Part shown: piece after piece, positions 55,105-64,000 of the stretch
How the letters are laid out: the number at the start of each line of letters is the position of its first letter
Numbering within the stretch: position 1 is the first letter of the stretch
Assembly: GCA_903933115.1 (NCBI GenBank)
Contig: CAIZIT010000078.1
Coordinates: forward strand, 1-64,000
DNA from: an uncultured Burkholderiales bacterium
GTDB lineage: Bacteria; Pseudomonadota; Gammaproteobacteria; Burkholderiales; Burkholderiaceae_C
Length of the DNA: 64,000 bases
Direction: 5' to 3'
Notes under the pieces: generated by a model
Seen by the model: the letters and a program-made list of their open reading frames with translations, nothing else
Databases searched by the model: none
What the model was told of the DNA's origin: nothing
Made by a program: the position numbers and the translations under genes

Positions 55105-57771
55105 GTGCAAGTAGATCATTCCAGTCCCCTTGTTCTCAGACAAGACTACCAAGCCAGCGCTTTTTTCATTGACCGAGTTGACCTGACCTTTGACTTGGAT
55201 GCGGTGAAAACTCGTGTGCTGAACAAAATGCAAGTGCGTCGCAACCCTGAGGTCGACCCCAGTGCCTTGAGGCTTCACGGTGAAGAGTTGAACTTGGCCC
55301 GAGTGCTTGTGAATGGGCAAGGCACGTCTTTCAAAATGGAAGGTTCTGTCTTGGTGCTGGAGAATTTGCCAGAGGGACATGAGCCCTTTGAGTTGGAGAT
55401 TTTCACCACCTGCAACCCCAGCAAAAACACCAAACTGATGGGCTTGTACGTGAGCCAAGGCTCTTTCTTCACGCAGTGTGAGGCTGAAGGATTCAGGAGA
55501 ATTACTTATTTCCTCGATCGCCCAGATGTAATGTCTTCTTATACAGTTCTGTTAAAAGCTGACAAATCACTCTACCCCGTTTTACTCTCCAACGGCAATT
55601 TGGTGGAGAGCGGTGTTTTAGAGGATGGGCGTCATTTTGCCAAGTGGTCTGACCCCCATAAAAAACCGTGTTACCTTTTTGCATTGGTGGCAGGACAATT
55701 GGTGTGTAGAGAGCAACGCATCACATCGCAAAAGGGCACAGAGCACTTGTTGCAAATTTATGTACGCCCGGGCGACTTGGATAAGACAGAACACGCCATG
55801 AATTCGCTAATGGCCAGCATCGCTTGGGATGAGGCACGCTTTAATTTAAGCTTGGATCTTGAGCGCTTCATGATTGTTGCCACCTCCGACTTCAACATGG
55901 GTGCCATGGAGAACAAGGGCCTTAACATCTTCAACACCAAATTTGTATTGGCCAACTCACAAACGGCAACCGACTCGGACTTTGCCAACATCGAAAGTGT
56001 GGTGGCCCATGAGTATTTTCACAACTGGACAGGTAACCGTGTCACTTGCAGGGACTGGTTCCAACTGTCATTGAAGGAAGGCTTGACTGTTTTTAGAGAT
56101 CAAGAGTTTTCTCAAGACATTGCTCATAAACCCTCTGCTCGGGCGGTCAAAAGAATTGAAGATGTGAGGCTTTTGAGGACCGTGCAATTTGCTGAAGACG
56201 CAGGCCCCATGTCTCACCCCGTGAGGCCTGATCAGTATCTCGAGATCAACAATTTCTACACCGTCACCATCTATGAAAAGGGTGCTGAAGTCGTTCGCAT
56301 GATGCAGACCCTGGTGGGCAAAGAAGGCTTTAAAGCCGGAATGGCACTTTACTTTGAGCGCCATGATGGACAAGCGGTCACTTGTGATGACTTTGCACAA
56401 GCCATTGCAGATGCCAATCCACAATCTGCGCTGAAGGAGCACTTGGACATCTTTAAGCGTTGGTACTCCCAAGCGGGCACGCCTATTTTGAGAGCACATG
56501 GAGAATACGATGAGGCTCTAAAGCGCTATACGCTGCATTTGAACCAAATGCCCCCAAGCAATCATGCCAGCAATGAGCCTTATTTGATTCCCGTGGAGGT
56601 GGGGCTGTTGAATGCCTCAGGTCAAGAGACGCACGCCACCCAACTCTTGGTGTTGCACGAGTCGAGTGCTTCCTTTGTTTTTGAAAACGTGTCCAGCAAG
56701 CCCATCGCTTCCGTCTTGCGTCAATTCAGTGCGCCCGTTGTGTTGGAGCAACCCCTATCACAAAGTGAACTGTTGAATTTGATGGCGTTTGATACGGATC
56801 CTTTCAACCAATGGGATGCAGCTCAAAAGATTTGTCTCCAAGCTGCACTTGAAGCTTATGAGAAAAAAATCAAGGGAGATCTTGAATTCAACGACCCCCT
56901 CTCTGCGGAACTCATGAATGCCTTGCGACAAATTCTTCGCAACCCCAATCTGGACAATGCATTCAAAGAATTGGTCCTCACTTTACCCAGTGAGTCCTAT
57001 ATTGCTGAGCAATTGACAGAGGTGGACCCAGCCTTGATCCATCAAATCAGAGAGCAAATGAAATCTCAATTGGCCAAGGACTTGTTTGAAGACTGGGAGT
57101 GGATTTATCAAAATAACCAACTTCTTGGTGCCTACAAAGCTGAGCCCTTTGACATGGGACAAAGGGCCATCACATCCATGGCTTTGCAGTATCTGTGCTT
57201 GCAAGCCACCCAAACTGGCGACAAGGTTTGGCCAGGCATCACTTACCAAAAGTTCAAAGATGCGCACAACATGACCGAGCGTTTTGCGGCCATGAGTGCC
57301 TTGGTCAATGCGGGACATGAACTCGGCGACAAAGCCTTGGCTCATTTTCACACCCTGTTTGCCAATGAGGCTTTGGTTTTGGACAAATGGTTTGCTCTGC
57401 AAGCCAGCGCCTGTGAGAGGCAAACACCGATATTGACCAAGGTCAAACAACTCACGCAGCACCCTGACTTTCACATTAAAAATCCCAACCGAGCAAGAAG
57501 CTTGATCTTCAGCTACTGCATGTCCAATCCCGGAGCCTTCCACAAAGCGGATGCATCCGGATATGTGTTTTGGGCTGAGAAAGTTCTTGAAATTGATGCC
57601 ATCAACCCTCAAGTGGCTGCAAGACTGGCCAGAGCTTTGGACCGATACAGAAAATTGGCTCAACCCTACCAAAATGCTGCGCACGAGGCGATCAAACGCG
57701 TTGCAGCCAAGGCCGACTTGAGCAACGATGTAAGAGAAGTCATCTCTAGAGCCCTAGGAGAGTCAAAATGA
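55105..57771 (+). CDS. pepN: Aminopeptidase N
   Basis: M1-family zinc metallopeptidase of 888 residues that removes N-terminal residues from peptides in the cytoplasm. The substrate-binding GAMEN motif is at residues 266-270 and the zinc motif HEYFHNW begins at 302, with the distal Glu in [14 protein letters not shown] near 325. GTG start at 55105 with GAGGAG 6 nt upstream. Its stop overlaps the fbp ATG by 4 nt, so the two are coupled. Close in length to E. coli PepN (870). Confidence 0.96.
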   Translation: MQVDHSSPLVLRQDYQASAFFIDRVDLTFDLDAVKTRVLNKMQVRRNPEVDPSALRLHGEELNLARVLVNGQGTSFKMEGSVLVLENLPEGHEPFELEIFTTCNPSKNTKLMGLYVSQGSFFTQCEAEGFRRITYFLDRPDVMSSYTVLLKADKSLYPVLLSNGNLVESGVLEDGRHFAKWSDPHKKPCYLFALVAGQLVCREQRITSQKGTEHLLQIYVRPGDLDKTEHAMNSLMASIAWDEARFNLSLDLERFMIVATSDFNMGAMENKGLNIFNTKFVLANSQTATDSDFANIESVVAHEYFHNWTGNRVTCRDWFQLSLKEGLTVFRDQEFSQDIAHKPSARAVKRIEDVRLLRTVQFAEDAGPMSHPVRPDQYLEINNFYTVTIYEKGAEVVRMMQTLVGKEGFKAGMALYFERHDGQAVTCDDFAQAIADANPQSALKEHLDIFKRWYSQAGTPILRAHGEYDEALKRYTLHLNQMPPSNHASNEPYLIPVEVGLLNASGQETHATQLLVLHESSASFVFENVSSKPIASVLRQFSAPVVLEQPLSQSELLNLMAFDTDPFNQWDAAQKICLQAALEAYEKKIKGDLEFNDPLSAELMNALRQILRNPNLDNAFKELVLTLPSESYIAEQLTEVDPALIHQIREQMKSQLAKDLFEDWEWIYQNNQLLGAYKAEPFDMGQRAITSMALQYLCLQATQTGDKVWPGITYQKFKDAHNMTERFAAMSALVNAGHELGDKALAHFHTLFANEALVLDKWFALQASACERQTPILTKVKQLTQHPDFHIKNPNRARSLIFSYCMSNPGAFHKADASGYVFWAEKVLEIDAINPQVAARLARALDRYRKLAQPYQNAAHEAIKRVAAKADLSNDVREVISRALGESK

Positions 57772-58769
57772 GTATTTCATTGAGCAGGTATTTGGTCGAA
57801 GAACAAAGAGCCAAGGGCCACATTCCACCTGAACTTCGTCTTTTGCTAGAGGTCGTGGCACGCGCTTGTAAAGGCATCAGTCACGCGGTCAACAAAGGTG
57901 CTTTAGGCGGCGTTTTGGGATCGGCTCACACAGAAAACATCCAAGGAGAAGTCCAAAAGAAATTGGACATCATTGCCAACGATGTTTTGATCGAGGCCAA
58001 CGAGTGGGGAGGCCACCTGGCAGCAATGGCCTCTGAGGAAATGGATGACATTTACTGCGTGCCCAACCGCTATCCACAGGGGGAGTACTTGCTGCTCTTT
58101 GATCCACTGGATGGGTCAAGCAATATTGATGTCAATGTGAGCATTGGTACTATTTTTAGTGTTTTGAAAAAGAACACCTCTGCAACCAATGTGAACAAAG
58201 AGGATTTCCTCCAAAAGGGAAGCCAACAAGTGGCCGCTGGCTACTGCGTTTACGGACCGCAAACCACACTGGTGCTGACGGTGGGTGACGGAGTTGCCAT
58301 GTTCACACTCGACCGAGAACAAGGCTCTTTTGTGTTGACGCAAGATCATGTTCAAATTCCTGTGGATACCAAAGAATTCGCCATCAACATGAGCAACATG
58401 CGCCACTGGGATGCGCCTGTCAAAAAATACATTGATGAGTGTTTGCTCGGCAAAGAGGGCCCCAGAGGCAAAGACTTCAACATGCGATGGATTGCATCCA
58501 TGGTGGCTGACGTTCACAGAATTTTGACACGGGGTGGCGTTTTTATGTACCCATGGGACAAACGTGAGCCCCATAAGCCCGGGAAATTGCGTCTGATGTA
58601 CGAGGCCAACCCCATGAGTTGGATCGTGGAGCAAGCCGGCGGAGCCTCCACCAATGGCAAAATGCGCATCATGGACATTGAGCCCCATGACCTGCATGAA
58701 CGTGTGAGCGTGATTTTGGGCTCTAAAAATGAGGTCGATCGCGTGACCCAGTACCATTTGAGCGCATAA
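57768..58769 (+). CDS. fbp: Fructose-1,6-bisphosphatase class 1
   Basis: Gluconeogenic enzyme, 333 residues. The metal site appears as [18 protein letters not shown], and a conserved [21 protein letters not shown] is seen near the C-terminus. It overlaps pepN by 4 nt, with AGGAG in the end of that gene. A terminator follows. Pairing of pepN and fbp is seen in Burkholderiales genomes. Confidence 0.96.
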   Translation: MSISLSRYLVEEQRAKGHIPPELRLLLEVVARACKGISHAVNKGALGGVLGSAHTENIQGEVQKKLDIIANDVLIEANEWGGHLAAMASEEMDDIYCVPNRYPQGEYLLLFDPLDGSSNIDVNVSIGTIFSVLKKNTSATNVNKEDFLQKGSQQVAAGYCVYGPQTTLVLTVGDGVAMFTLDREQGSFVLTQDHVQIPVDTKEFAINMSNMRHWDAPVKKYIDECLLGKEGPRGKDFNMRWIASMVADVHRILTRGGVFMYPWDKREPHKPGKLRLMYEANPMSWIVEQAGGASTNGKMRIMDIEPHDLHERVSVILGSKNEVDRVTQYHLSA

Positions 58770-58796
58770 AGATTTAAAAATCACTTCACTTGAAGT

Positions 58797-58837
58797 AAGC
58801 CCTCCACGCTTGAAAAAGGCCTGGGGGGCTTAATTTT
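58797..58837 (+). terminator. Rho-independent terminator after fbp
   Basis: AAGCCCTCC (58797-58805) pairs with GGGGGGCTT (58823-58831), nine pairs with one G-U, followed by AATTTT. It lies 28 nt after the fbp stop. The remaining gap to 59048 holds only a perfect palindrome, TTGCATGCAA, at 58877-58886. Confidence 0.8.
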
Positions 58838-59048
58838 GAGTGATCGATGGCCATGGGCAGGGCCATTCAAGCTCATTTGCATGCAATCAAAGACGACGCG
58901 TGTAGGGTCTACCCCTTTGATCATGGTAAGTTCTATATTGGATGCTGACAAAAAGAACTACTATTGTTTTTTTTCGGACATGGCTTGATTTGAAAGCCCT
59001 CCATGGACTTTGGCACTTCAAACGAAAAACACCAAAGCCCACACACCG

Positions 59049-60044
59049 ATGTTACGCATGACCCACACTCTTTTTTTATCCCCTTGGCACCGAGCCCTTT
59101 TGCTGTGGATCTTGTTGGCTGCACTCATGGGCAAAGGCCTAGCTCAATCAGACTACCCCAACCGTCCGATCAAACTCATCTGTGTTCATGCAGCAGGAGG
59201 CAGTGCTGACGCCTTGTCCAGAGTTCTTGCAGATCGCTTGTCCAAACAACTCTCACAATCGGTGATTGTGGAGAACAAGCCCGGAGCGGGCACCATGCTT
59301 GGTGCCACCCAAGTGGCCAATTCGCCAGCCGATGGCTATACCCTTTTGATGGCCAGTGTCACCACCCTCTCCATCAATCCGAGTCTATATGCCCAGATGA
59401 GCTACCAGCCTTTGAAGGATTTCGCCCCGGTCGCACTGGTGGCCCAAACGCCTTCTGTCTTGGCCGTCTCGCCCTCGGTGAACGCTAAAAACCTTAAAGA
59501 ATTGCTCGATCTCTTGAAGGCCAATCCTGGTAAATTCAATTACAGCTCTCCTGGGCAAGGGACCTCTGCGCATTTGGCTGGAGCACTCTTTACTTCGATG
59601 GCCAAAGTGGACGTCGTTCATATTCCCTACAAAGCCAGCGCATCGGCCGTACTGAGTTTGATGTCAGGTGAAGTGCAAATGACTTTTGAGAACAGTTTGG
59701 TCCCCTTTAGCAAAAGTGGAAAACTCAGACCCATTGGCATTGCCAGTCTTAAGCGCTCCATCTCTTGGCCAGAGTTGCCAACCCTTGCTGAGCAAGGCCT
59801 AAGCGGCTACGAATCCACGGTTTGGTACGGGGTTGTTGCCCCAAGCGCAACGCCCGTTGAAATCGTCAAAAAGCTCAATGAAAACATCAATGTGGTCCTA
59901 ACACAAAAGGAAATGCTCGACAAAATCAAGTCGCTCTCAGGTGACCCCGTTGGAGGGACGCCGGAAGCGTTCACCGAACGCATCAAATCTGACACCCACA
60001 AATGGGCTCAAGTGATCAAAACAGCTGGTGTCACGAGCGAATAA
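59049..60044 (+). CDS. Bug/TctC-family periplasmic substrate-binding protein
   Basis: Seventh TctC-type binding protein, 331 residues from ATG 59049. Signal peptide with core ALLLWILLAALMG ends GLAQS. Motifs: ICVHAAGGSADALSR, VIVENKPGAGTM, PADGYTLL, NYSSPGQGTSAH, HIPYKASASA and WPELPTLAEQG. Note KASASA where others read KGAAPA. ATG 59058 is an alternative start, TTG 59010 a poor one. The next gene is a NicC-like hydroxylase 36 nt on, so the ligand may be an aromatic or pyridine carboxylate. Confidence 0.9.
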   Translation: MLRMTHTLFLSPWHRALLLWILLAALMGKGLAQSDYPNRPIKLICVHAAGGSADALSRVLADRLSKQLSQSVIVENKPGAGTMLGATQVANSPADGYTLLMASVTTLSINPSLYAQMSYQPLKDFAPVALVAQTPSVLAVSPSVNAKNLKELLDLLKANPGKFNYSSPGQGTSAHLAGALFTSMAKVDVVHIPYKASASAVLSLMSGEVQMTFENSLVPFSKSGKLRPIGIASLKRSISWPELPTLAEQGLSGYESTVWYGVVAPSATPVEIVKKLNENINVVLTQKEMLDKIKSLSGDPVGGTPEAFTERIKSDTHKWAQVIKTAGVTSE

Positions 60045-60080
60045 CTTATACCCATCTTTTATCAAATACTCTGCAATGCC

Positions 60081-61229
60081 ATGACTTCGAATTCAAATCA
60101 ACCCCACATCGCCATCATTGGAGCAGGCATTGGAGGCGTGGCTTGCGCCAGTGCTTTGGCCAAGTTTGGCATCAAAGCTCACATTTACGAACAAACCCAC
60201 CAATTTTCAAGAGTAGGTGCAGGCATTCAAATGGGCCCCAATGCGACTCAAGTTTTACATGGACTTGGACTCAAGGAGCATTTGGCACAAAGTGCATTTC
60301 AACCCAAGACCAATCTCAACAGGGTTTGGGACTCCGGAGAGGTCAGCAACGACTACCCTTTGTCAGAACACGTGATCGCCAAGTACGGATCCCCCTTTTA
60401 TGCCTTGCACCGAGGCGACTTGCATGAAGCCTTGACCCGCTTGGTGCCAAGTGAACAAATTCATTTGGGCAAGAAATTGACGGCCTTACACCAAGATGAA
60501 AACGGCGTGCAACTCGATTTTGCAGACGGTACCAAGGTGCAGGCCGATGCCGTCATTGGTGCAGATGGAGTCCATTCTCTGACTCGAGAAATTCTCCTTG
60601 GCCCTGAGGCCCCAAGATTCACAGGTCGCATTGCCTACAGAACCACATACCCCGCATCACGCCTGAAAGGGGTTGACATTGGTGAATCAAGAACCAAATG
60701 GTGGGGACCCGATCGTCACATTGTGATTTATTACGTCACCAAGAAAAGAGATGAAATCTACTTTGTGACGAGCCAACCAGAGGACGCCTCATGGACCACC
60801 AAAGAGTCATGGTCCTCAAAGGGCGATCTCAAAACTCTTCAAGAGGCTTATTCTGGCTTTCACCCCGACGTGCAAGCGGTCATTGCAGCGTGCCCCGAGG
60901 TGCATAAATGGGCGCTATTTGAACGCGATCCTTTGAGCACATGGGTTCAGGGTCGAGTCCTCTTGCTGGGAGACTCTTGTCACCCCATGACGCCCTATAT
61001 GGCTCAAGGTGCGGCAATGGCACTGGAGGACTCTGTGGTGTTGGCGAGATGCTTGGATGCCCATCAAGGCGAGGATCTGAACACCACCTTTAACCTCTTT
61101 GAGGCCTTGCGTAAGCCCCGTACATCAGAGATTCAAAAAGCTTCAGGCGCCAATCAATGGATGCAAAATAAAACCAACCCTGACTGGGTTTATGGCTACA
61201 ACGCATGGACCACGCCCTTGGAGCTTTAG
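60081..61229 (+). CDS. FAD-dependent aromatic hydroxylase, NicC-like
   Basis: Single-component flavoprotein monooxygenase of 382 residues, the same length as Pseudomonas putida 6-hydroxynicotinate 3-monooxygenase (NicC). FAD site IAIIGAGIGGVACASAL, the DG motif VIGADGVHS, and the GD motif LLGDSCHPMTPYMAQGAAM. NicC-like stretches are VGAGIQMGPN, TKWWGPDRHIVIYY, RDEIYFVTSQPE and the end WVYGYNAW. Salicylate hydroxylases are the other close group. Probable reaction: hydroxylation, perhaps with decarboxylation, of a hydroxylated ring acid. No other nic genes are present here. Follows a binding-protein gene. Confidence 0.88.
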   Translation: MTSNSNQPHIAIIGAGIGGVACASALAKFGIKAHIYEQTHQFSRVGAGIQMGPNATQVLHGLGLKEHLAQSAFQPKTNLNRVWDSGEVSNDYPLSEHVIAKYGSPFYALHRGDLHEALTRLVPSEQIHLGKKLTALHQDENGVQLDFADGTKVQADAVIGADGVHSLTREILLGPEAPRFTGRIAYRTTYPASRLKGVDIGESRTKWWGPDRHIVIYYVTKKRDEIYFVTSQPEDASWTTKESWSSKGDLKTLQEAYSGFHPDVQAVIAACPEVHKWALFERDPLSTWVQGRVLLLGDSCHPMTPYMAQGAAMALEDSVVLARCLDAHQGEDLNTTFNLFEALRKPRTSEIQKASGANQWMQNKTNPDWVYGYNAWTTPLEL

Positions 61230-61259
61230 TCCTGACTCAAAACCGTCAGCCAAGCCCCA

Positions 61260-62252
61260 TCAAGAGACCTCAATTGCGATCTTGCCTGTTTGACCATTGC
61301 TCATCAAATAGGCTTGAGCCGCATCGAGCTCACTCAGTTGAAAGCTCCGGTCCAAGATCACTTTGATGGACCCATTGGCAACGCCTAGGGCACAGTCCTC
61401 ATCAAAACGCCTGGTGCACTCTTGAGTCTGTGACACGGTCCGCGTTCTAAAGGTTCGGCCAATGACACTTGCGTTTTTTCTGGCCAATTCATCCAAGTTG
61501 AGATGGGCCATGCTTCCTGCGTTTCGCCCCACAGTGATCAAACGTCCGCCCAACGCCAAGGCTTTCATATTGGCATCAAAGAGGCTCGATCCGACTTGAT
61601 CCATGATCAAGTCCACCCCTTGGCCTTCGGTCATGGCAAGGAGTTGATCCACCCATTGAGTGTCTTCGGTGTTGAAAACGGCGCTTGCACCCAAAGTTTT
61701 CAGAGAAGCCACTTTGTGATCAGAACGCGTCGTTGCAAAAACCTGCTCAACCCCCAAATACCGGGCCATTTGAATACCTGTGACGCCCACACCGGAAGAA
61801 CCCGCGGTGACCAACACACGCTTGGCTGACTTGATGTCTCCAGCCGTCACCAAAGCATCGTGAGCAGTGATGAACACATTGGGGATGCAGCCCGCCTCGA
61901 GCCAAGAGACACTGCTCGGTTTTTTCATGAGAGACTTCTCTGGAGCGATGGCAAACTGGGCAAAACCAGCTGGTGATCTGGTCATCACCTCATCGCCCAC
62001 CTTCCAGCCTTGAACCCCTTCACCCACTGCACAAATGACACCAGCAAACTCAATGCCCGTGACCAAGGGTTTTGCTGAAGGATCTTTGTGCTTTAAAACC
62101 GACTGCGTTTCTCCTCGGTTGACCGATGAGGACTTGACTTGGACCAGCACTTCGTGAGGACCAGGTGTGGGGATCTTGACCTCTGTGGCTTGGTACCGTC
62201 CTCCCTCAGGGGTAGGCAAAACCAACATTTGTACCATGGTGGTTGGAGTCAT
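61260..62252 (-). CDS. Zinc-free MDR-family oxidoreductase (quinone-reductase-like)
   Basis: Medium-chain dehydrogenase/reductase of 330 residues. GroES-like N-terminal domain (GPHEVLVQVKSSSVNRGET) and a Rossmann nucleotide site VLVTAGSSGVGVTGIQMARY. The catalytic and structural zinc ligands are absent, so quinone or enone reduction is likely. I chose ATG 62252; TTG-like starts up to 62306 add an unconserved lead. Convergent with the NicC-like gene, so not obviously part of it. Confidence 0.85.
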   Translation of the reverse strand: MTPTTMVQMLVLPTPEGGRYQATEVKIPTPGPHEVLVQVKSSSVNRGETQSVLKHKDPSAKPLVTGIEFAGVICAVGEGVQGWKVGDEVMTRSPAGFAQFAIAPEKSLMKKPSSVSWLEAGCIPNVFITAHDALVTAGDIKSAKRVLVTAGSSGVGVTGIQMARYLGVEQVFATTRSDHKVASLKTLGASAVFNTEDTQWVDQLLAMTEGQGVDLIMDQVGSSLFDANMKALALGGRLITVGRNAGSMAHLNLDELARKNASVIGRTFRTRTVSQTQECTRRFDEDCALGVANGSIKVILDRSFQLSELDAAQAYLMSNGQTGKIAIEVS

Positions 62253-62411
62253 AAAATCCCGCACTTTCTTTAGAGAGTCCCTTTCAATGGGACGGTATTG
62301 GAGCAATGGAAGACCTTGAATCGATTATTATAGAAAGACTTGAGATGAACTCTGAATCTTTCTGATCTATTGTCCCGAGCGAATTCTCTCATGCTACTTA
62401 GAAAGCCCATC

Positions 62412-62681
62412 ATGTCAGACAATGAACAAGGCATCATGCGCCAGGCCATCGAAGAGGAGCTGGCTTCGAATCAAATCAACGCTGTCCTTTGGAACAAAGC
62501 CAAGATGATGTCAAAAGGGCAAGAGGAAAAAAGGCGTGAGTTCTACATTGAACTTCGTTTGCAAGCCATGCAAGAGAACGTCAAAAGTCATGTCCTCAAG
62601 GAAATCAAGGCGGAGTTTGCACGTCAACATGCAAAACCCGCAGATTTTTTAAGTGCGAAGGATTTGTTCAAAACAAAATGA
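62412..62681 (+). CDS. Small conserved-looking helical protein of unknown function
   Basis: Predicted 89-residue cytoplasmic protein from ATG 62412; ATG 62391 and an earlier start at 62370 are possible. No cysteine-rich, membrane or signal segment. The C-terminal half, WNKAKMMSKGQEEKRREFYI and ELRLQAMQ, resembles the end block LWAKAx...YIxLR found in many small bacterial proteins of unknown role. Charged and probably all helical. Divergent from the MDR gene and convergent with the membrane protein. Function unknown. Confidence 0.65.
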   Translation: MSDNEQGIMRQAIEEELASNQINAVLWNKAKMMSKGQEEKRREFYIELRLQAMQENVKSHVLKEIKAEFARQHAKPADFLSAKDLFKTK

Positions 62682-62712
62682 CTATTCTGGGCAAACAAGG
62701 ACCCATCTCGTC

Positions 62713-63474
62713 TTAAGAATGACGCTTATTGTTTGTCCAAAACAAGGCCAGCACAGTGAACACAAAGCCACTGATGACCGTGGCCGTTGGGAGATCCAGA
62801 CCCGACCCCCCTTTTTCTGCACTCTTGGCCAGCCAATCTCCAACATCTGTGCCAGCAACCCTAGCCCATGCGACACCGAGCCAATACAGAGGCGTCAAAA
62901 TCAAAAAATTCTTGTAGCCCAACAAGACCAAGACCATCATACCGAGAGTCAACACTTGTGCGCTCGCGCTCAGTCCGTACTCATCAGCAACATGGTCACC
63001 CAAGACAGTACCCAAAACACCCGCCACCATCATCATGAGCCAATACATGGCATGGGTTTGTGGCACAAATTGAGGATCAATGGGTTGGGCTCTCGATTGC
63101 TGCCATCTCCAAGCCAAGACGCCCAGTAAGGCGACCAAAACCCAAGAGCATCGCAAAGGGTCAAAATGCAAATCTCCAGCGAGCATGTCTGCAATGTTGG
63201 TCGCAGCTGTTCGGATGACCAAGATGACCGACCAGAAATAGAGCTCCGTTTTGTCTCCATCTCTTTTCTCGAGAACGTAGAGGAGGCCTAAAAGGCAAAG
63301 CAGTATGGGCAAGGGGCCGGCATGCCTCAACCCCCAAAGCCCCTCAACAGGAAAAATACCCGATATTTTGCACAGCCGGACCGCCAAGTCCCCTGTATTC
63401 GTGCCAAAGACACTGGCCAAAAAAATCAAGATCCAATACCTAAAATTGATGATGGGGTTATGGATTTGCTGCAT
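62713..63474 (-). CDS. Integral membrane protein, COG4705-like, with repeated Gly-Asp motif
   Basis: A 253-residue inner-membrane protein, about eight hydrophobic segments. A short motif recurs four times: GTNTGDLAVR near the N-terminus, TNIADMLAG, GTVLGDHVAD and GTDVGDWLAK, each after a hydrophobic span. This suggests internal repeats derived from a two-helix unit. I think it fits COG4705 (uncharacterised membrane-anchored proteins), from memory. Acidic residues in the motif could line a metal or proton path. Function unknown. It stands alone on the minus strand, convergent with the small protein gene. Confidence 0.75.
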   Translation of the reverse strand: MQQIHNPIINFRYWILIFLASVFGTNTGDLAVRLCKISGIFPVEGLWGLRHAGPLPILLCLLGLLYVLEKRDGDKTELYFWSVILVIRTAATNIADMLAGDLHFDPLRCSWVLVALLGVLAWRWQQSRAQPIDPQFVPQTHAMYWLMMMVAGVLGTVLGDHVADEYGLSASAQVLTLGMMVLVLLGYKNFLILTPLYWLGVAWARVAGTDVGDWLAKSAEKGGSGLDLPTATVISGFVFTVLALFWTNNKRHS

Positions 63475-63617
63475 GTGATCGCATTCAAGAGTTCAATTCA
63501 CCATGGTATGGCAATATTGTGAAGCTATCATGACGAATGAGAGAAACGTTCACTTCGTCTCCAAGAACCTCCACCTCATGCCCAGGCGCCTTTGATCTCC
63601 ATCCGATCAAGGTCCAC

Positions 63618-64000
63618 TTAAGGGGTTCGTGGATCAGGGGTTCGTGGATCAGGTGTTTTTCGCTCCGGTGTAGCACGAACTTGATCGATTCGTCGACCCT
63701 CCAAAGACTCCACTTTGAAGACCCAGCCCGCACATGTGAATTGATCCCCAACCAAAGCCAATTGACCTTTCAAAAACAAAATCAATCCTGCCAATGTGTT
63801 GTAGTGCCCCAGGTCTTCTTGGGGCAAATCAGCCTGAATGTTCAAGCGGTCTTTCAATTCGTTCACAGAAATGAGCCCACTCAACATCACAGATCCGTCG
63901 GGCATGGTCTTCACGCCTTCTTGAGACTGCTCGAGGGCGATCATCCATGCGCCTGTAATGGCCTCTAAAAGATCTCTAGGCGTGAGTAAACCTTGAACGT
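63618..64000 (-). CDS. CorC/HlyC-type CBS-domain protein, 3' part
   Basis: C-terminal part of a CNNM/CorC-type protein, cut by the right edge; the frame is open to 64000. The visible start VQGLLTPRDLLEAITG is the end of a CBS pair, followed by the CorC_HlyC (transporter-associated) domain: DGSVMLSGLISVNELKDRL, then DLGHYNTLAGLILFLKG and GDQFTCAGWVFKVESLEGR. Such proteins are involved in magnesium/cobalt or other divalent ion efflux, either with an N-terminal DUF21 membrane domain or, as in TerC fusions, another one. The missing N-terminus decides which. The tail ends in two copies of a Pro-Asp-Pro-Arg-Thr repeat. Confidence 0.88.
   Translation of the reverse strand, partial: VQGLLTPRDLLEAITGAWMIALEQSQEGVKTMPDGSVMLSGLISVNELKDRLNIQADLPQEDLGHYNTLAGLILFLKGQLALVGDQFTCAGWVFKVESLEGRRIDQVRATPERKTPDPRTPDPRTP
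63621..63650. repeat. 15-bp tandem duplication in the 3' end of the CBS-protein gene
   Basis: AGGGGTTCGTGGATC occurs twice in a row (63621-63635, 63636-63650). On the minus strand each copy encodes Pro-Asp-Pro-Arg-Thr at the extreme C-terminus. A length of 15 keeps the frame, so copy number could vary between strains. Confidence 0.9.

Overview
The window looks like chromosome of a betaproteobacterium of the order Burkholderiales, of moderate GC. Two things point there. The block rpsO-pnp-quinone oxidoreductase-tpiA-secG-tRNA-Leu-nuoA to nuoN is the arrangement known from Comamonadaceae, Burkholderiaceae and relatives. The accessory part is rich in Bug/TctC periplasmic binding proteins, a family hugely expanded in this order. 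I cannot name a genus.

Layout. 1-2.5 kb: the 3' part of uppP is cut by the left edge, and glnS runs divergently from it. 2.5-3.3 kb: about 0.8 kb without a recognisable gene, ending in a 12-bp tandem repeat that supplies the start of the next gene. 3.3-29 kb: an accessory catabolic and envelope region with six Bug/TctC binding proteins, three alpha/beta hydrolases, a cyclase-family hydrolase, a tandem MmgE/PrpD pair, two acyl-CoA ligases and two large minus-strand operons. The first operon (16.1 to 12.0 kb) has six tightly packed genes: two DUF6644-like membrane proteins, an exported protein of unknown function, a DUF6152 protein, a hydrolase and a binding protein. The second (26.6 to 18.0 kb) has nine genes: a nitronate-monooxygenase-like flavoprotein, two crotonases, a CaiB-type CoA transferase, a binding protein, an acyl-CoA ligase, a MarR regulator, and a DUF35/thiolase-like pair that has lost its zinc and catalytic cysteines.

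29-50 kb: housekeeping genes on the minus strand, comprising a DUF1178 protein, complete nuoA-N (respiratory complex I), tRNA-Leu(GAG), secG, tpiA, a quinone oxidoreductase, pnp and rpsO. 50-59 kb: hsp20 behind a near-consensus sigma-32 promoter, tsaD (minus), ybiB-like, cobA, prfB with its programmed +1 frameshift, pepN and fbp. 59-64 kb: a binding protein next to a NicC-like aromatic hydroxylase, an MDR oxidoreductase, a small unknown protein, a membrane protein with a repeated Gly-Asp motif, and the 3' part of a CorC/HlyC-type CBS protein cut by the right edge.

The accessory part reads as uptake (binding proteins), CoA activation (ligases, CoA transferase), hydration and carbon-carbon cleavage (crotonases, thiolase-like/DUF35) of unidentified organic acids, under a MarR repressor. 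None of the seven binding proteins has TctA/TctB membrane partners in the window. The best candidates for something undescribed are the six-gene envelope operon and the cysteine-free thiolase/DUF35 pair.
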